DNA of 64,000 nucleotides from Alteromonadaceae bacterium XY-R5 (GCA_001660395.1 LXWE01000001.1:62001-126000); one strand, 5' to 3'; counted from the first letter of the stretch, positions 8,374 to 18,294 are shown. Numbers and translations are program-made. The notes: generated by a model from the letters alone, not told the origin.

Positions 8374-11160
8374 TTACAGCTTGTAGCTGAAACCTAACAA
8401 ATAGTTGCGACCGTAATCCTGGTAATCTCGCACCTGCAGCGCGTTATCACCACTGAGAGAGGTAAATGGTTCCTCTGTCAGGTTTTGCGCTTGCAGGAAG
8501 ATAGACAGGCCTTCCAGAGACGTAAAGCCAGCTTCACCGAAGTCATAACCAATTTGAGCATCCCAAATGGTTTCACCAACGATGTTAACCTGAGTCGTAT
8601 CGTAACCTAAACCGTATACATCACCTTTAAAGTCACCACGTTTACGCATGCTGGCACGTAACTGCAAACCATTCTTCTCGTAGTAACCCGTAAAGTTAAC
8701 AATGCTGTCAGACAAACCTGGCAACTCATAATCATTGCCATTTAAGTCCTGAATATCAGAGGTAACACCTGTATAACTGGCAATGATGCCGAAGCCATCC
8801 AGCGCATCAGCAAATACATTGAAAGGCAGAGACAAGGCAACTTCGTAACCGGTCAGCGTACCTGCGTCACCATTTTGCTTACCTGAACCAGATGCGGTGG
8901 AGTTTGCAGGTACTTCTCCTGTTTCTGGATCAGCAATACCGTCCATATCCAGTTCATACGAACCGTCGAACACCCAGTTAGTCAAATCTTTCCAAAAGAC
9001 AGCAACGGACACATAACCTTCCGCCGAGAAGTAATTCTCGTAAGACAAATCAATGCCGATAGCCTCTTTTGGCTTCAATCCCGGGTTACCGCCACTGACG
9101 CTCCAGTAGTTACCATTGCTATCTGGCGTTTCACTGTAATCCACAGTGACAGAAGCGTTCATATCATCCAGGTTCGCGCGAGAAAGGGTTTTCGCGGCAC
9201 CGAAACGCACGGTTTGTGCATCGTCGATTTTCAGGTTTAGGTTCAGGCTAGGCAATACGTGATTGTAGCTATATGTATCGCTAGTAGGCTGAGCCACAAT
9301 ATAACCGTCTACGCTTTGAGCAGCCGCACCTTCAGAGTGCTGTTTAGTATGCAGAACACGCACACCGGCATTACCTGTCAAACTGAAGCCTGCAATTTCG
9401 GTATTAATGTTCGACATCACAAATGCTGAAGTCACTTTCTCGTTTACATTCCAGGATTTAGTAATGTGAGAAGAGTTTGTTTCTGCTTCACTTAACAGGT
9501 TGTAATAACCGTCACGCAGTAATGCAGCCGAGTCATAGGCAATCATGTCGCCCATACCAATGAAGTCCAGAGATACACTGCCCAAACGGTAATCTTCAGG
9601 TACAGTGACCATTTCCGGGAAATCTTTCAGGGTCATATAGTAACCGGCAGACAGTTTGGCTTTCTCGCGCTCACGGTAAGACACACCAAATTTCAGCTCA
9701 CTGAAAATTTCACCATCCAGTAACTGAGATGCATCCAACTTAACTGTTTTCAGTTCATCATTAATTTCTGGTGCGTTAATAAAACCATCCTGGGCACCAT
9801 TATAATAAGCGTCACCGTCTTCCAGACCATATTCGCTGTTAAGCGCCGCACTTGAACCCCAGCTCAGGGCGCCCCCCAGTTTTACAAGATCGAAATCACT
9901 GTAATCCAACTGGTGAGTAAAAGTAGCGCCAGTGTTGCCTGGTTTGAAGGTATAGCTGATGACGTCAGATGCTCCTTCATTGTCGCCACGGCCTGTACCG
10001 GCGTAACTCTCGAAGCTCCAGATATCGCGTTCAACTTTTGAGTAGCTGGCATCGAAGGCAACGGTCAAGGTATCAGTAGCAGTCCAGGTGGTATTGAAAC
10101 CAAAAGACTTCAACTTAGCGTCACGCGTTTCACGGTCATTCCGCACGACTACACGTTGATCGTAAGTCGTTGCTGAAGTGATAAAACCGGTTTCTTCATC
10201 GATAGCATCGGCCGTGATGGTATCGGTATTTTGTCCCCAGCCGAATGGGATCTCGATACCACGTAAGATTTTATCGTCAGAAAAATCAACATACAGGGCA
10301 TCAAATGTCATATGAACATTGTCAGATGGCAGTGCTTCAACAACCAACATGGCAGAATTACGATCTAATACAGATGAACGCACAAATGGCTTGGCACCGC
10401 CTAACAGCGAATAAGTTTCACCATCGACATCCCAATCCATGAAACCCCAGGAATTCCAGCGCTTTTCCTGGTTAGGTGAGCTCATGGTGTTAACAGCAAA
10501 CGCCACACCTAAACGGTCGTCCATAAACTGATCAATATAAGCAAACGTGCCGCGATAACCTTTGTCTTTGCCATCTGGGTTTAACTTGTCGAAACCAGAC
10601 TTTTCAAACTGACCATTGATAGAGATAACGCGCTCACCTTTACTCAGGGGCTTAACCGTTTGCATGTCGATAACACCGGCAATACCTTCGGCTTCAAGGC
10701 TGGCATCAGGGGTTTTATAAACGGTCACGCCGCTCATAATTTCAGAGGGATACAGGTCGAACTCAACACCTCTGTTATCGCCGATAGACACCTGCTCACG
10801 ACCATTGAACGTGGTATCGCTTTCATTTTCGCCAAAGCCACGAATACTGATTTTGCTGGCACGACCATCTAAACGCTGTGCAGTTAAACCAGGCAAGCGC
10901 GCGATTGACTCGGCAATCGAAGAATCGGGTAACTTACCAATATCTTCGGCAGAGATCGCTTCAACCACACTGGTAGAAAAACGCTTGGTGTTGATGGATT
11001 CAACAACGCTGCGACGGAAACCGGAAATTTCGATAACTTCAACGTCCTGATTATCAGCTTTCGCTTCTTCAGTTTGTTGAGCAACTACGGAGAAACTGGA
11101 AAAAGCCAAACCACTGGCGATCATCGCCGCGGTCAGCGCACTAGGTTTAAATGCGTTCAT
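8374..11160 (-). CDS. TonB-dependent receptor, Xanthomonas/Caulobacter type
   Basis: This 928-residue receptor is paralogous to the one at 4984-7809. Its signal peptide begins MNAFKPSALTAAMIASG (cleavage near VAQ-QT), followed by VEVIEISGFRRSV and a plug with EDIGKLPDSSIAESIARLPG. The barrel ends in NYLLGFSYKL; the last residue is Leu rather than the usual Phe or Trp. It has its own operator copy, its own terminator and the GGGACACA start context, so it is a separate transcription unit inside the presumed regulon. It lies directly downstream of the TCA operon but is separated from it by the sucD terminator. Ligand cannot be determined from sequence. Confidence 0.95.
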   Translation of the reverse strand: MNAFKPSALTAAMIASGLAFSSFSVVAQQTEEAKADNQDVEVIEISGFRRSVVESINTKRFSTSVVEAISAEDIGKLPDSSIAESIARLPGLTAQRLDGRASKISIRGFGENESDTTFNGREQVSIGDNRGVEFDLYPSEIMSGVTVYKTPDASLEAEGIAGVIDMQTVKPLSKGERVISINGQFEKSGFDKLNPDGKDKGYRGTFAYIDQFMDDRLGVAFAVNTMSSPNQEKRWNSWGFMDWDVDGETYSLLGGAKPFVRSSVLDRNSAMLVVEALPSDNVHMTFDALYVDFSDDKILRGIEIPFGWGQNTDTITADAIDEETGFITSATTYDQRVVVRNDRETRDAKLKSFGFNTTWTATDTLTVAFDASYSKVERDIWSFESYAGTGRGDNEGASDVISYTFKPGNTGATFTHQLDYSDFDLVKLGGALSWGSSAALNSEYGLEDGDAYYNGAQDGFINAPEINDELKTVKLDASQLLDGEIFSELKFGVSYREREKAKLSAGYYMTLKDFPEMVTVPEDYRLGSVSLDFIGMGDMIAYDSAALLRDGYYNLLSEAETNSSHITKSWNVNEKVTSAFVMSNINTEIAGFSLTGNAGVRVLHTKQHSEGAAAQSVDGYIVAQPTSDTYSYNHVLPSLNLNLKIDDAQTVRFGAAKTLSRANLDDMNASVTVDYSETPDSNGNYWSVSGGNPGLKPKEAIGIDLSYENYFSAEGYVSVAVFWKDLTNWVFDGSYELDMDGIADPETGEVPANSTASGSGKQNGDAGTLTGYEVALSLPFNVFADALDGFGIIASYTGVTSDIQDLNGNDYELPGLSDSIVNFTGYYEKNGLQLRASMRKRGDFKGDVYGLGYDTTQVNIVGETIWDAQIGYDFGEAGFTSLEGLSIFLQAQNLTEEPFTSLSGDNALQVRDYQDYGRNYLLGFSYKL

Positions 11161-11263
11161 GATGTGTCCCTTGTTCTTTGTACTTCATTAGCACAAGGTT
11201 TAATTACTACGGGGAGAAAACTGGACGCATGTTACATTTAGCAATAGTTTATTAACAAGAAGG

Positions 11264-11277
11264 TGCATACGTATTCA
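11264..11277. promoter_or_regulatory. Putative LacI-family operator, copy 3 (TGCATACGTATTCA)
   Basis: Third identical copy of the CG-centred 14-mer, 104 bp upstream of the third receptor start. The sequence beyond the palindrome is not shared with copies 1 and 2, so conservation is limited to the site itself. Confidence 0.7.
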
Positions 11278-11300
11278 TACTGTATTCTCACCCGTCGATT

Positions 11301-11317
11301 TTCTAATTTAATTACAA
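11301..11317. promoter_or_regulatory. HexR-like palindrome (TTCTAATTTAATTACAA)
   Basis: One mismatch from the TTGTAATWWWATTACAA pattern. It shares its core with the site at 3216-3232 read on the opposite strand. It sits 24 bp upstream of operator copy 3. Confidence 0.35.
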
Positions 11318-11339
11318 AACAAAAAATGGCTGTATCCAA

Positions 11340-11353
11340 TTGATTTATATCAA
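11340..11353. promoter_or_regulatory. FNR-type palindrome (TTGATTTATATCAA)
   Basis: A perfect match to TTGATNNNNATCAA, the FNR/EtrA consensus, extended to AATTGAT...ATCAATT. It is about 180 bp upstream of the third receptor start, which would suit oxygen control of that gene. The AT-rich context lowers confidence. Confidence 0.4.
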
Positions 11354-11621
11354 TTAATTGAATACTAATTAGCGATTGAACCGTATATCAGAAAAGAGTG
11401 CTGGTCATTATCAGCGCAGTAGAGATGAAAAACTGGACAAATTTTACACTATCCAGGCCAGTTTACGATGGGTTTTACAGATTCATTACAAGTGTATGCC
11501 AGATAAAATCATCGCTAAACCGTAAAATGTCATAATGTTACAGGTTTTGTAAGCCCACTTGAAGCCATACAGTATCGATAAAGTTCCATTTCGCCAGTGG
11601 AGAACTGACAAACAATCAATA

Positions 11622-11645
11622 AAAAACCCGCCGAAGCGGGTTTTT
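11622..11645 (-). terminator. Intrinsic terminator of the suc operon
   Basis: A 10-bp stem (AAAAACCCGC / GCGGGTTTTT) with a CGAA tetraloop and a terminal T-run lies 20 bases past the sucD stop. Confidence 0.93.
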
Positions 11646-11665
11646 CCAATAAAGCCAGTGCTAAA

Positions 11666-12538
11666 TTACCAACCAGTAATTTCGCGCAGAGCTTTACCGA
11701 TATCAGCCAGAGAGCGAACTGTCTTAACGCCAGCAGCTTCCAAAGCTTTAAATTTATCGTCAGCAGTACCTTTACCGCCAGCAATGATGGCACCAGCGTG
11801 GCCCATACGTTTGCCTGGAGGAGCAGTTACACCCGCGATGTAAGAAACAACAGGCTTAGTCACGTTTTCTTTGATGAACGCAGCCGCTTCTTCTTCAGCA
11901 GTACCACCGATTTCGCCGATCATTACGATAGCTTCTGTCTGTGGATCATCCTGGAACATTTTCAGAATGTCGATGAAGTTTGAACCAGGGATTGGGTCAC
12001 CACCGATACCAACACAGGTAGACTGGCCGAAACCTTCGTCAGTAGTTTGTTTAACCGCTTCGTACGTCAGCGTACCAGAGCGAGAAACGATACCTACTTT
12101 ACCAGGCTTGTGGATGTGACCAGGCATGATACCGATTTTACACTCTCCAGGAGTGATAACACCTGGACAGTTTGGACCGATCATACGTACGCCTTTACGG
12201 TTTACGTATTCTTTCACGTACAGCATATCCAGTGTAGGAATACCTTCTGTGATACATACGATCAGCTCGATGCCAGCATCAGCAGCTTCGATGATAGAAT
12301 CTTTACAGAAAGGTGCAGGTACGTAAATAACAGTCGCAGTTGCGCCAGTCGCTTCAACCGCTTCACGCACTGTATCAAATACTGGCAGACCCAGGTGAGT
12401 TGTGCCGCCTTTACCAGGAGTCACACCACCAACCATTTGCGTACCGTAGGCAATGGCTTGCTCAGAGTGGAAAGTACCCTGACCACCAGTGAAACCTTGG
12501 CAGATTACTTTGGTGTCTTTATTAATTAAAACTGACAT
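11666..12538 (-). CDS. sucD: Succinyl-CoA synthetase (ADP-forming) alpha subunit
   Basis: This 290-residue subunit converts succinyl-CoA to succinate with formation of ATP or GTP in the TCA cycle, as a complex with SucC. The N-terminal CoA-binding domain begins with [32 protein letters not shown] lies at about 121-140, and the phosphorylated histidine is H247 in KRMGHAGAI, matching the E. coli active site. Length equals the usual 289-290. Its ATG overlaps the sucC stop by one base (TAATG), indicating translational coupling. It is the last gene of the suc block. Confidence 0.98.
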   Translation of the reverse strand: MSVLINKDTKVICQGFTGGQGTFHSEQAIAYGTQMVGGVTPGKGGTTHLGLPVFDTVREAVEATGATATVIYVPAPFCKDSIIEAADAGIELIVCITEGIPTLDMLYVKEYVNRKGVRMIGPNCPGVITPGECKIGIMPGHIHKPGKVGIVSRSGTLTYEAVKQTTDEGFGQSTCVGIGGDPIPGSNFIDILKMFQDDPQTEAIVMIGEIGGTAEEEAAAFIKENVTKPVVSYIAGVTAPPGKRMGHAGAIIAGGKGTADDKFKALEAAGVKTVRSLADIGKALREITGW

Positions 12539-13704
12539 TATTTGCCCTCCGCTGCTGCAACAACTTTTTGCGCTGCATCAGTTAGAGACTCAGCAGCAAT
12601 GATATCCAGGCCAGATTTAGCCAGAACTTCACGGCCCAGTTCAGCGTTAGTACCTTCCAGACGTACAACTACTGGAACGTTTACGCCAACTTCTTTAACG
12701 GCACCAATGATACCTTCTGCGATCATGTCACAACGAACGATACCACCGAAGATGTTAACCAGTACGGCTTTAACATTGTCGTCAGACAGGATAATTTTGA
12801 ACGCTTCAGCAACACGCTCTTTGGTCGCGCCGCCACCAACGTCCAGGAAGTTTGCAGGCTTACCGCCGTGCAGGTTTACGATGTCCATGGTACCCATGGC
12901 CAGACCTGCACCGTTAACCATACAGCCAACGTTACCGTCTAGTGCTACGTAGTTCAGTTCCCACTGAGCAGCGTGAGCTTCGCGAGCATCTTCCTGAGAA
13001 GGATCCTGCATTTGCTTCACTTTAGGCTGACGATACAGAGCATTACCGTCGATCGCTACTTTAGCATCCAGACAGTGCAGGTTGCCGTCAGTTTTGATTA
13101 CCAGAGGGTTGATTTCGATCAGAGCAACGTCCAGATCTTCAAACATCTTAGCCAGGCCAAGGAAGATTTGAGTGAACTGCTTGATTTGAACGCCTTCCAG
13201 ACCCAGTTTGAACGCCATTTCGCGTGCCTGGTAAGGTTGTGCACCTACCAGAGGATCGATTTCAGCTTTCAGGATTTTTTCAGGGGTTTCTTCAGCAACA
13301 GTTTCGATTTCCATGCCGCCTTCAGTAGAGGCCATGAAAACAACGCGACGGCTACCACGGTCTACAACCGCACCCAGATACAGCTCGTTAGCGATATCTG
13401 TGCAAGACTCAACCAGGATTTTGCTAACTGGCTGACCGTTCTCGTCTGTTTGGAAAGTGACCAGGTTTTTACCTAACCATTTTTCAGCAAAAGCACGGAT
13501 TTCGTCTTTTGCTTTAACCAGTTTCACACCGCCCGCTTTACCGCGACCACCGGCGTGCACTTGACACTTAACAACCCACTCAGAACCGCCAATGCGGTCA
13601 GCCGCTTCTACTGCTTCCTGAGGAGTATCAGCAGCAAAGCCTTCAGAAACTGGCAAACCGTATTCACGGAATAACTGTTTACCTTGATATTCATGCAAAT
13701 TCAT
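12538..13704 (-). CDS. sucC: Succinyl-CoA synthetase beta subunit
   Basis: This 388-residue subunit is the same length as E. coli SucC. The N terminus is [15 protein letters not shown] and is followed by an ATP-grasp fold ([18 protein letters not shown] near residues 45-62). The C-terminal CoA-ligase domain includes [13 protein letters not shown]. It binds nucleotide and succinate and pairs with SucD. It lies 127 bases after sucB; that gap holds two hairpins (13734-13753 and 13793-13823), so sucCD may be expressed at a different level from sucAB. Confidence 0.98.
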   Translation of the reverse strand: MNLHEYQGKQLFREYGLPVSEGFAADTPQEAVEAADRIGGSEWVVKCQVHAGGRGKAGGVKLVKAKDEIRAFAEKWLGKNLVTFQTDENGQPVSKILVESCTDIANELYLGAVVDRGSRRVVFMASTEGGMEIETVAEETPEKILKAEIDPLVGAQPYQAREMAFKLGLEGVQIKQFTQIFLGLAKMFEDLDVALIEINPLVIKTDGNLHCLDAKVAIDGNALYRQPKVKQMQDPSQEDAREAHAAQWELNYVALDGNVGCMVNGAGLAMGTMDIVNLHGGKPANFLDVGGGATKERVAEAFKIILSDDNVKAVLVNIFGGIVRCDMIAEGIIGAVKEVGVNVPVVVRLEGTNAELGREVLAKSGLDIIAAESLTDAAQKVVAAAEGK

Positions 13705-13733
13705 GGTGTTTCTATCCGTTTTATTTGTAACAA

Positions 13734-13753
13734 AAGCTGCGCAAATGCAGCTT
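13734..13753 (-). terminator. Terminator-like hairpin upstream of sucC
   Basis: A 7-bp stem (AAGCTGC / GCAGCTT) with a 6-nt loop is followed on minus by TTTTGTT. It lies 30 bases before the sucC start and could cause partial termination between sucAB and sucCD. Confidence 0.5.
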
Positions 13754-13792
13754 AATTAGATAAATCGGTCATTCAAAAAATAACCGAATATC

Positions 13793-13823
13793 GGCAGGTG
13801 AAGTAACTTGCACTTCACCTGCC
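13793..13823 (-). terminator. Strong hairpin directly after sucB
   Basis: A perfect 12-bp stem (GGCAGGTGAAGT / ACTTCACCTGCC) with a 7-nt loop starts 8 bases past the sucB stop. A T-run follows only after a gap of about 12 bases, so a role as RNA 3'-end stabiliser or attenuator is as likely as termination. Confidence 0.6.
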
Positions 13824-13831
13824 AAAGCGAA

Positions 13832-15313
13832 TTACACGTCTAACAGCAGACGAGTAGGATCTTCCAGCATCTCTTTTACCGTCACCAGGAAGCCAACGGA
13901 CTCTTTGCCGTCGATGATACGGTGATCGTAAGAAAGGGCCAGATACATCATAGGTAAGATTTCAACTTTACCATTGACCGCCATCGGACGGTCCTGGATT
14001 TTGTGCATACCCAGAATCGCGCTTTGTGGCGGGTTGATGATTGGAGTAGACATCAGCGAGCCGAATACACCACCGTTTGTGATAGTGAAGTTACCGCCTT
14101 GCAGGTCAGCCATAGACAGCTTGCCATCACGACCTTTGATTGCCAGGTCTTTGATGCCTTTCTCAACACCCGCCATGCCTAGCGCATCACAGTCACGTAG
14201 CACTGGCGTTACCAGACCACGCGGTGTAGATACGGCAATAGAGATGTCGAAGTAATTGTGATAAACAATGTCATCACCGTCGATAGACGCGTTTACTTCT
14301 GGGAAACGCTTCAGCGCTTCAGTTACCGCTTTCACGTAGAAAGACATGAAGCCCAGACGAATACCGTGACGCTTCTCGAAGCTATCCTGGTACTGCGCAC
14401 GCAGGTCCATGATTGGCTTCATGTTCACTTCGTTGAACGTGGTCAGCATTGCTGTTGAGTTTTTCGCTTCCAGCAAACGGTTAGCGATAGTCTTACGCAG
14501 ACGTGTCATAGGTACACGTTTTTCAGTACGTTCGCCTACCGGTGCAACGGTTGCTTCTGCTTTTGCTGCAGGCGCAGCTGCTGGTGCACTACCACCTTTC
14601 AGGTGCTTCTCAACGTCTTCTTTGGTAACACGGCCATTTTTGCCAGTACCTTTGATAGATGCAGCATCGATGCCTTTTTCAGCCAGCAGACGACGTACTG
14701 AAGGACTCAGCGCATCAGACTCTTCAGCTTCGGCAGGGGCAGCAGCTTCGGCTTTTGGCGCAGCAGCGGCGCCAGCAACGAACTTAGCAATCACTTGCTC
14801 AGCGGTTACTGTCTCGCCTTCCTGAGCCAGAATTTCAGACAAGCTACCGTCAGCAGGTGCAACCACTTCCAGCACAACTTTATCAGTTTCGATATCTACC
14901 AGGTTTTGGTCACGAGAAACCGCTTCGCCTGGTTGAACGTGCCAGGTTGCAACTGTTGCGTCTGCGACAGACTCTGGCAATACAGGTACTTTAATTTCCA
15001 CTTCTTCACCACCGGTGTTAGTTTCGGCTTGAACTTCAGCTTTGCTTGCAGCAGGCGCAGCAGTTACCGCTGCACCGCCCTCTTCCAATTTGGCAATCAC
15101 TTGTTCACCCAGAACAGTGTCACCTTCAGCGTGCAGAATGTCACCCATGACACCGTCAGCAGGCGCAACCACTTCTAGCACAACTTTATCTGTTTCGATG
15201 TCGACCAGATTCTGATCACGCTTTACCGCGTCACCTGGTTTTACGTGCCAGGTAGCCACAGTCGCGTCAGCAACAGATTCAGGTAACACAGGAACTTTAA
15301 TTTCAATTGTCAT
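13832..15313 (-). CDS. sucB: 2-oxoglutarate dehydrogenase E2 (dihydrolipoyl succinyltransferase) with two lipoyl domains
   Basis: This E2 core of the 2-oxoglutarate dehydrogenase complex transfers succinyl groups from lipoamide to CoA. It is 493 residues, against about 400 for E. coli SucB, because the N-terminal lipoyl domain is duplicated. Domains lie at about 4-76 and 106-178, with lipoylated lysines K43 and K145, each in ETDKVVLEV. Ala/Pro-rich linkers follow, then a peripheral-subunit-binding domain (about 202-240, [20 protein letters not shown]). The catalytic domain has H464 and D468 in DHRIIDG near the C terminus. The two lipoyl copies are almost identical in protein but differ at many synonymous sites. 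It lies 9 bases after sucA. Confidence 0.97.
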   Translation of the reverse strand: MTIEIKVPVLPESVADATVATWHVKPGDAVKRDQNLVDIETDKVVLEVVAPADGVMGDILHAEGDTVLGEQVIAKLEEGGAAVTAAPAASKAEVQAETNTGGEEVEIKVPVLPESVADATVATWHVQPGEAVSRDQNLVDIETDKVVLEVVAPADGSLSEILAQEGETVTAEQVIAKFVAGAAAAPKAEAAAPAEAEESDALSPSVRRLLAEKGIDAASIKGTGKNGRVTKEDVEKHLKGGSAPAAAPAAKAEATVAPVGERTEKRVPMTRLRKTIANRLLEAKNSTAMLTTFNEVNMKPIMDLRAQYQDSFEKRHGIRLGFMSFYVKAVTEALKRFPEVNASIDGDDIVYHNYFDISIAVSTPRGLVTPVLRDCDALGMAGVEKGIKDLAIKGRDGKLSMADLQGGNFTITNGGVFGSLMSTPIINPPQSAILGMHKIQDRPMAVNGKVEILPMMYLALSYDHRIIDGKESVGFLVTVKEMLEDPTRLLLDV

Positions 15314-15322
15314 ACTGGTTCC

Positions 15323-18145
15323 TTATTTGATCGTCAGCGCGTCATCAACCAAGGCTTTTTGCTGTTGGTTGTGAACTGCCATGTAACCTACCGCTGGCGA
15401 TGCAGCTGCTGGACGTCCGGCATAAGCCAATTTTCCACCTGCTGGGATTGCTGCCCAGAAGTGATGCTGGCTGCAGTACCAGGCGCCTTGGTTTTGTGGC
15501 TCTTCCTGACACCATACCCAATCCGAAACATGTTGATAATCAGCCAAAATCTTAGCCAATTCTTCATGAGGGAAAGGATACAGCTGTTCAATACGCACGA
15601 TCGCAACATCAGTTTGTTCGTTCTTACGACGCTGATCCAGCAAATCGTAGTACACTTTTCCTGAACACATCACTACGCGCTTCACGCCCTTCGGATCCAG
15701 CTCGTCGATTTCACCAATGGCATTGTAGAACACACCCGATGACAACTCTTCCAGAGAAGAAACCGCCAGAGGATGACGTAGCAATGATTTAGGTGACATT
15801 ACGACCAATGGTTTACGCGTCGGACGAACTGCCTGGCGACGGATCATGTTGTAGACCTGTGCTGGTGTAGAAGGTACACACACTTGCCAGTTATGATCAG
15901 CACATAGCTGTAAGTAACGCTCAAGACGCGCTGAACTGTGCTCAGGGCCCTGACCTTCGTAACCATGTGGCAGCAGCATAGTCAGACCACACAGACGGCC
16001 CCACTTAGCTTCACCTGAACTTAAGAATTGGTCAAAGACAACTTGTGCACCGTTGGCGAAGTCACCAAACTGGGCTTCCCACATAGTTAATGTGGTTGGT
16101 TGCGCTGTCGCGTAGCCATATTCGAACGCCAATACCGCTTCTTCAGACAACACCGAATCGTAGATTTCGATTTTCGCCTGACCTTCACGGATATTGTTCA
16201 GCGGCATATACTCAGCACCATCGGCTTGATTGTGCAGTACAGCGTGACGATGGAAGAAAGTACCACGGCCAGAATCCTGACCGGTAAGACGAATATGCGT
16301 ACCTTCGTCAACAATTGACGCGTAAGCTAAAGTCTCCGCCATTCCCCAATCCAACAGCTTTTCGCCCGCGATCATAGCGTTACGGTCGTTATACAACTTG
16401 GCAACACGGGATTGCAGCTTGTGACTGTCTGGGTAGCTATTTACTTTCTCACCAAGCTCTTTTAGCTTTTCAACGCTAAGAGAACCGTTATAAGGCGCAG
16501 TCCAGTCATGGCCTAAAAACGGAGTCCAATCCACTGAATGCTCAGTCATTGGGCGCCATTCTTCGACCACACAGGCACCGTGATCTAGTGCCGCACGATA
16601 ATCACCAACCAGTTTTTCAACTTCGTGGCCGTCGATAGAACCCTCTGCAGTTAATTGATCTGCATAGATTTCGCGTGGTACTGGGTGCTTTTTAATTTTC
16701 TGATACATCAGCGGCTGAGTTGCATTTGGCTCATCAGCTTCGTTGTGACCATGACGACGGTAACATACCAGGTCAATCACTACATCGCGCTTGAACTTGT
16801 TACGGAAGTCCAACGCCAGTTTTGTCACAAACAATACTGCTTCAGGATCATCCGAGTTCACGTGGAAAATCGGTGCCTGAACCATTTTCGCAATGTCAGT
16901 ACAATATTGAGTAGAACGGGTGTCGTAATGTTTAGACGTTGTGAAACCAACCTGGTTGTTCACCACGATACGAACGGTACCACCTACAGAAAAACCGCGG
17001 GTTTGAGACATGTTAAAGGTCTCTTGTACCACACCTTGTCCAGCGATTGCTGAGTCACCATGGATGGTGATTGGCAATACTGAAGAACCATCTTTACAGC
17101 CACGGCGATCAAGACGAGCACGCACAGAGCCCATAACCACTGGGTTAACAATTTCCAGGTGAGATGGGTTAAACGCTAACGCCAGGTGAACATTTCCACC
17201 AGGCGTCGCAAAATCTGATGAGTAACCCGCGTGATATTTCACGTCGCCGGCACCCAGCGTGTCGTCATGCTTACCCGCGAACTCATCAAACAGTACTGAT
17301 GGGTTTTTACCCAACACGTTAACCAGTACGTTCAGACGACCACGGTGAGCCATACCGATTACCACCTCTTTGGCACCATTGGTACCAGCGTGAGTAATCA
17401 GGCCTTTCAGCATTGGAATAAGTGCATCGCCACCTTCGAGAGAGAAGCGTTTGGCACCTGGGAATTTAGACCCCAGATATTTTTCCATGCCATCAGCAGC
17501 TACCAAACCTTTAAGGATAGCAATCTTCTCATCACGGGCGATTTGAGGGCGAGCTTCTACGGACTCGACGCGCTGTTGCAACCAACGTTTTTCTTCGGTT
17601 GCGGTCATGTGCATATATTCTGCACCAATCGAACCACAGTAAGTACGATTCAGTGACTGATACAGATCTTTCAACGTCATGGTTTCTTTGCCAATGGCAT
17701 AAGAACCAACGTTAAACACTGAATCAAGATCTGCATCACCCAGGCTATGGTGCGTTAAATCTAAATCACGCACTTTTTCCTGTTGCCACAGACCCAAAGG
17801 ATCCAGATGTGCATGTTGGTGACCACGGAAACGATAAGCATTGATTAACTGCAATACTTTAACTTGTTTCTCATCACCCACGACGGCCGTTGATGCAGCA
17901 GGAGCTGCGGCGCGGCCAACGGGACCCAAGGCGGCGAGTTTACGGAAATAATCACGAATCTCGCTGTGGTTTGTTTCTAAGGCAACACCGTCGACTTTCG
18001 GCAGTTGATCAAATACGGAGCGCCACTGATCCGACACACTGTGAGGATCGTCCAGATAGGCCTCATATAACTCTTCTACGTAAGCGGCGTTGCTACCAGC
18101 CATGTGGGAGGATTCCCACCATGCTTTCATCGCGCTTTGTTGCAT
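15323..18145 (-). CDS. sucA: 2-oxoglutarate dehydrogenase E1 component
   Basis: This 940-residue thiamine-diphosphate-dependent decarboxylase is the first enzyme of the 2-oxoglutarate dehydrogenase complex; E. coli SucA has 933 residues. Visible family motifs are the N-terminal E2-binding region (AAYVEELYEAYLDDP), GMAHRGRLNVLVNVLGK, HGDSAIAGQGVVQET, VNNQVGFTT and the C-terminal EEPQNQGAWYC. It heads the sucABCD block. sdhB ends 182 bases upstream, and two hairpins there (18250-18283, 18295-18317) separate the sdh and suc units. An sucA promoter must lie in 18146-18250, but I cannot pick one with certainty. Confidence 0.98.
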   Translation of the reverse strand: MQQSAMKAWWESSHMAGSNAAYVEELYEAYLDDPHSVSDQWRSVFDQLPKVDGVALETNHSEIRDYFRKLAALGPVGRAAAPAASTAVVGDEKQVKVLQLINAYRFRGHQHAHLDPLGLWQQEKVRDLDLTHHSLGDADLDSVFNVGSYAIGKETMTLKDLYQSLNRTYCGSIGAEYMHMTATEEKRWLQQRVESVEARPQIARDEKIAILKGLVAADGMEKYLGSKFPGAKRFSLEGGDALIPMLKGLITHAGTNGAKEVVIGMAHRGRLNVLVNVLGKNPSVLFDEFAGKHDDTLGAGDVKYHAGYSSDFATPGGNVHLALAFNPSHLEIVNPVVMGSVRARLDRRGCKDGSSVLPITIHGDSAIAGQGVVQETFNMSQTRGFSVGGTVRIVVNNQVGFTTSKHYDTRSTQYCTDIAKMVQAPIFHVNSDDPEAVLFVTKLALDFRNKFKRDVVIDLVCYRRHGHNEADEPNATQPLMYQKIKKHPVPREIYADQLTAEGSIDGHEVEKLVGDYRAALDHGACVVEEWRPMTEHSVDWTPFLGHDWTAPYNGSLSVEKLKELGEKVNSYPDSHKLQSRVAKLYNDRNAMIAGEKLLDWGMAETLAYASIVDEGTHIRLTGQDSGRGTFFHRHAVLHNQADGAEYMPLNNIREGQAKIEIYDSVLSEEAVLAFEYGYATAQPTTLTMWEAQFGDFANGAQVVFDQFLSSGEAKWGRLCGLTMLLPHGYEGQGPEHSSARLERYLQLCADHNWQVCVPSTPAQVYNMIRRQAVRPTRKPLVVMSPKSLLRHPLAVSSLEELSSGVFYNAIGEIDELDPKGVKRVVMCSGKVYYDLLDQRRKNEQTDVAIVRIEQLYPFPHEELAKILADYQHVSDWVWCQEEPQNQGAWYCSQHHFWAAIPAGGKLAYAGRPAAASPAVGYMAVHNQQQKALVDDALTIK

Positions 18146-18249
18146 TGTTGTCCCTTAAAAATTAAGACTCACAATTCTACCTTTGCGAGCAAAGGCTAAG
18201 TTAATGGTTAGCTATCATCCATAGGGTAGTAAGCATGTAGCTAGTCTTT

Positions 18250-18283
18250 CTAAAAAACAGCCATCCTAATTAGGATGGCTGTT
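18250..18283 (-). terminator. Terminator of sdhCDAB (perfect 28-nt palindrome)
   Basis: A perfect palindrome of 14+14 bases (18256-18283, half-site AACAGCCATCCTAA) is followed on the minus strand by six Ts. In practice the stem would be about 12 bp with a small loop. Confidence 0.85.
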
Positions 18284-18294
18284 CAGAAACTGAT

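Larger units (their letters stand above)
11161..11665. other. Intergenic region: third TBDR promoter and sucD terminator
   Basis: This 505-base gap carries the shared operator (11264-11277), a HexR-like palindrome (11301-11317), an FNR-type palindrome (11340-11353), an imperfect AAACTGG/CCAGTTT inverted repeat near 11428-11464, and the sucD terminator (11622-11645). No gene is seen. Confidence 0.65.

Noticed and set aside
13832-15313. Tandem lipoyl repeats as a frameshift or assembly error
   Set aside because: The frame is continuous and the two copies differ at many silent positions, so this is a real duplication and not a sequencing repeat.
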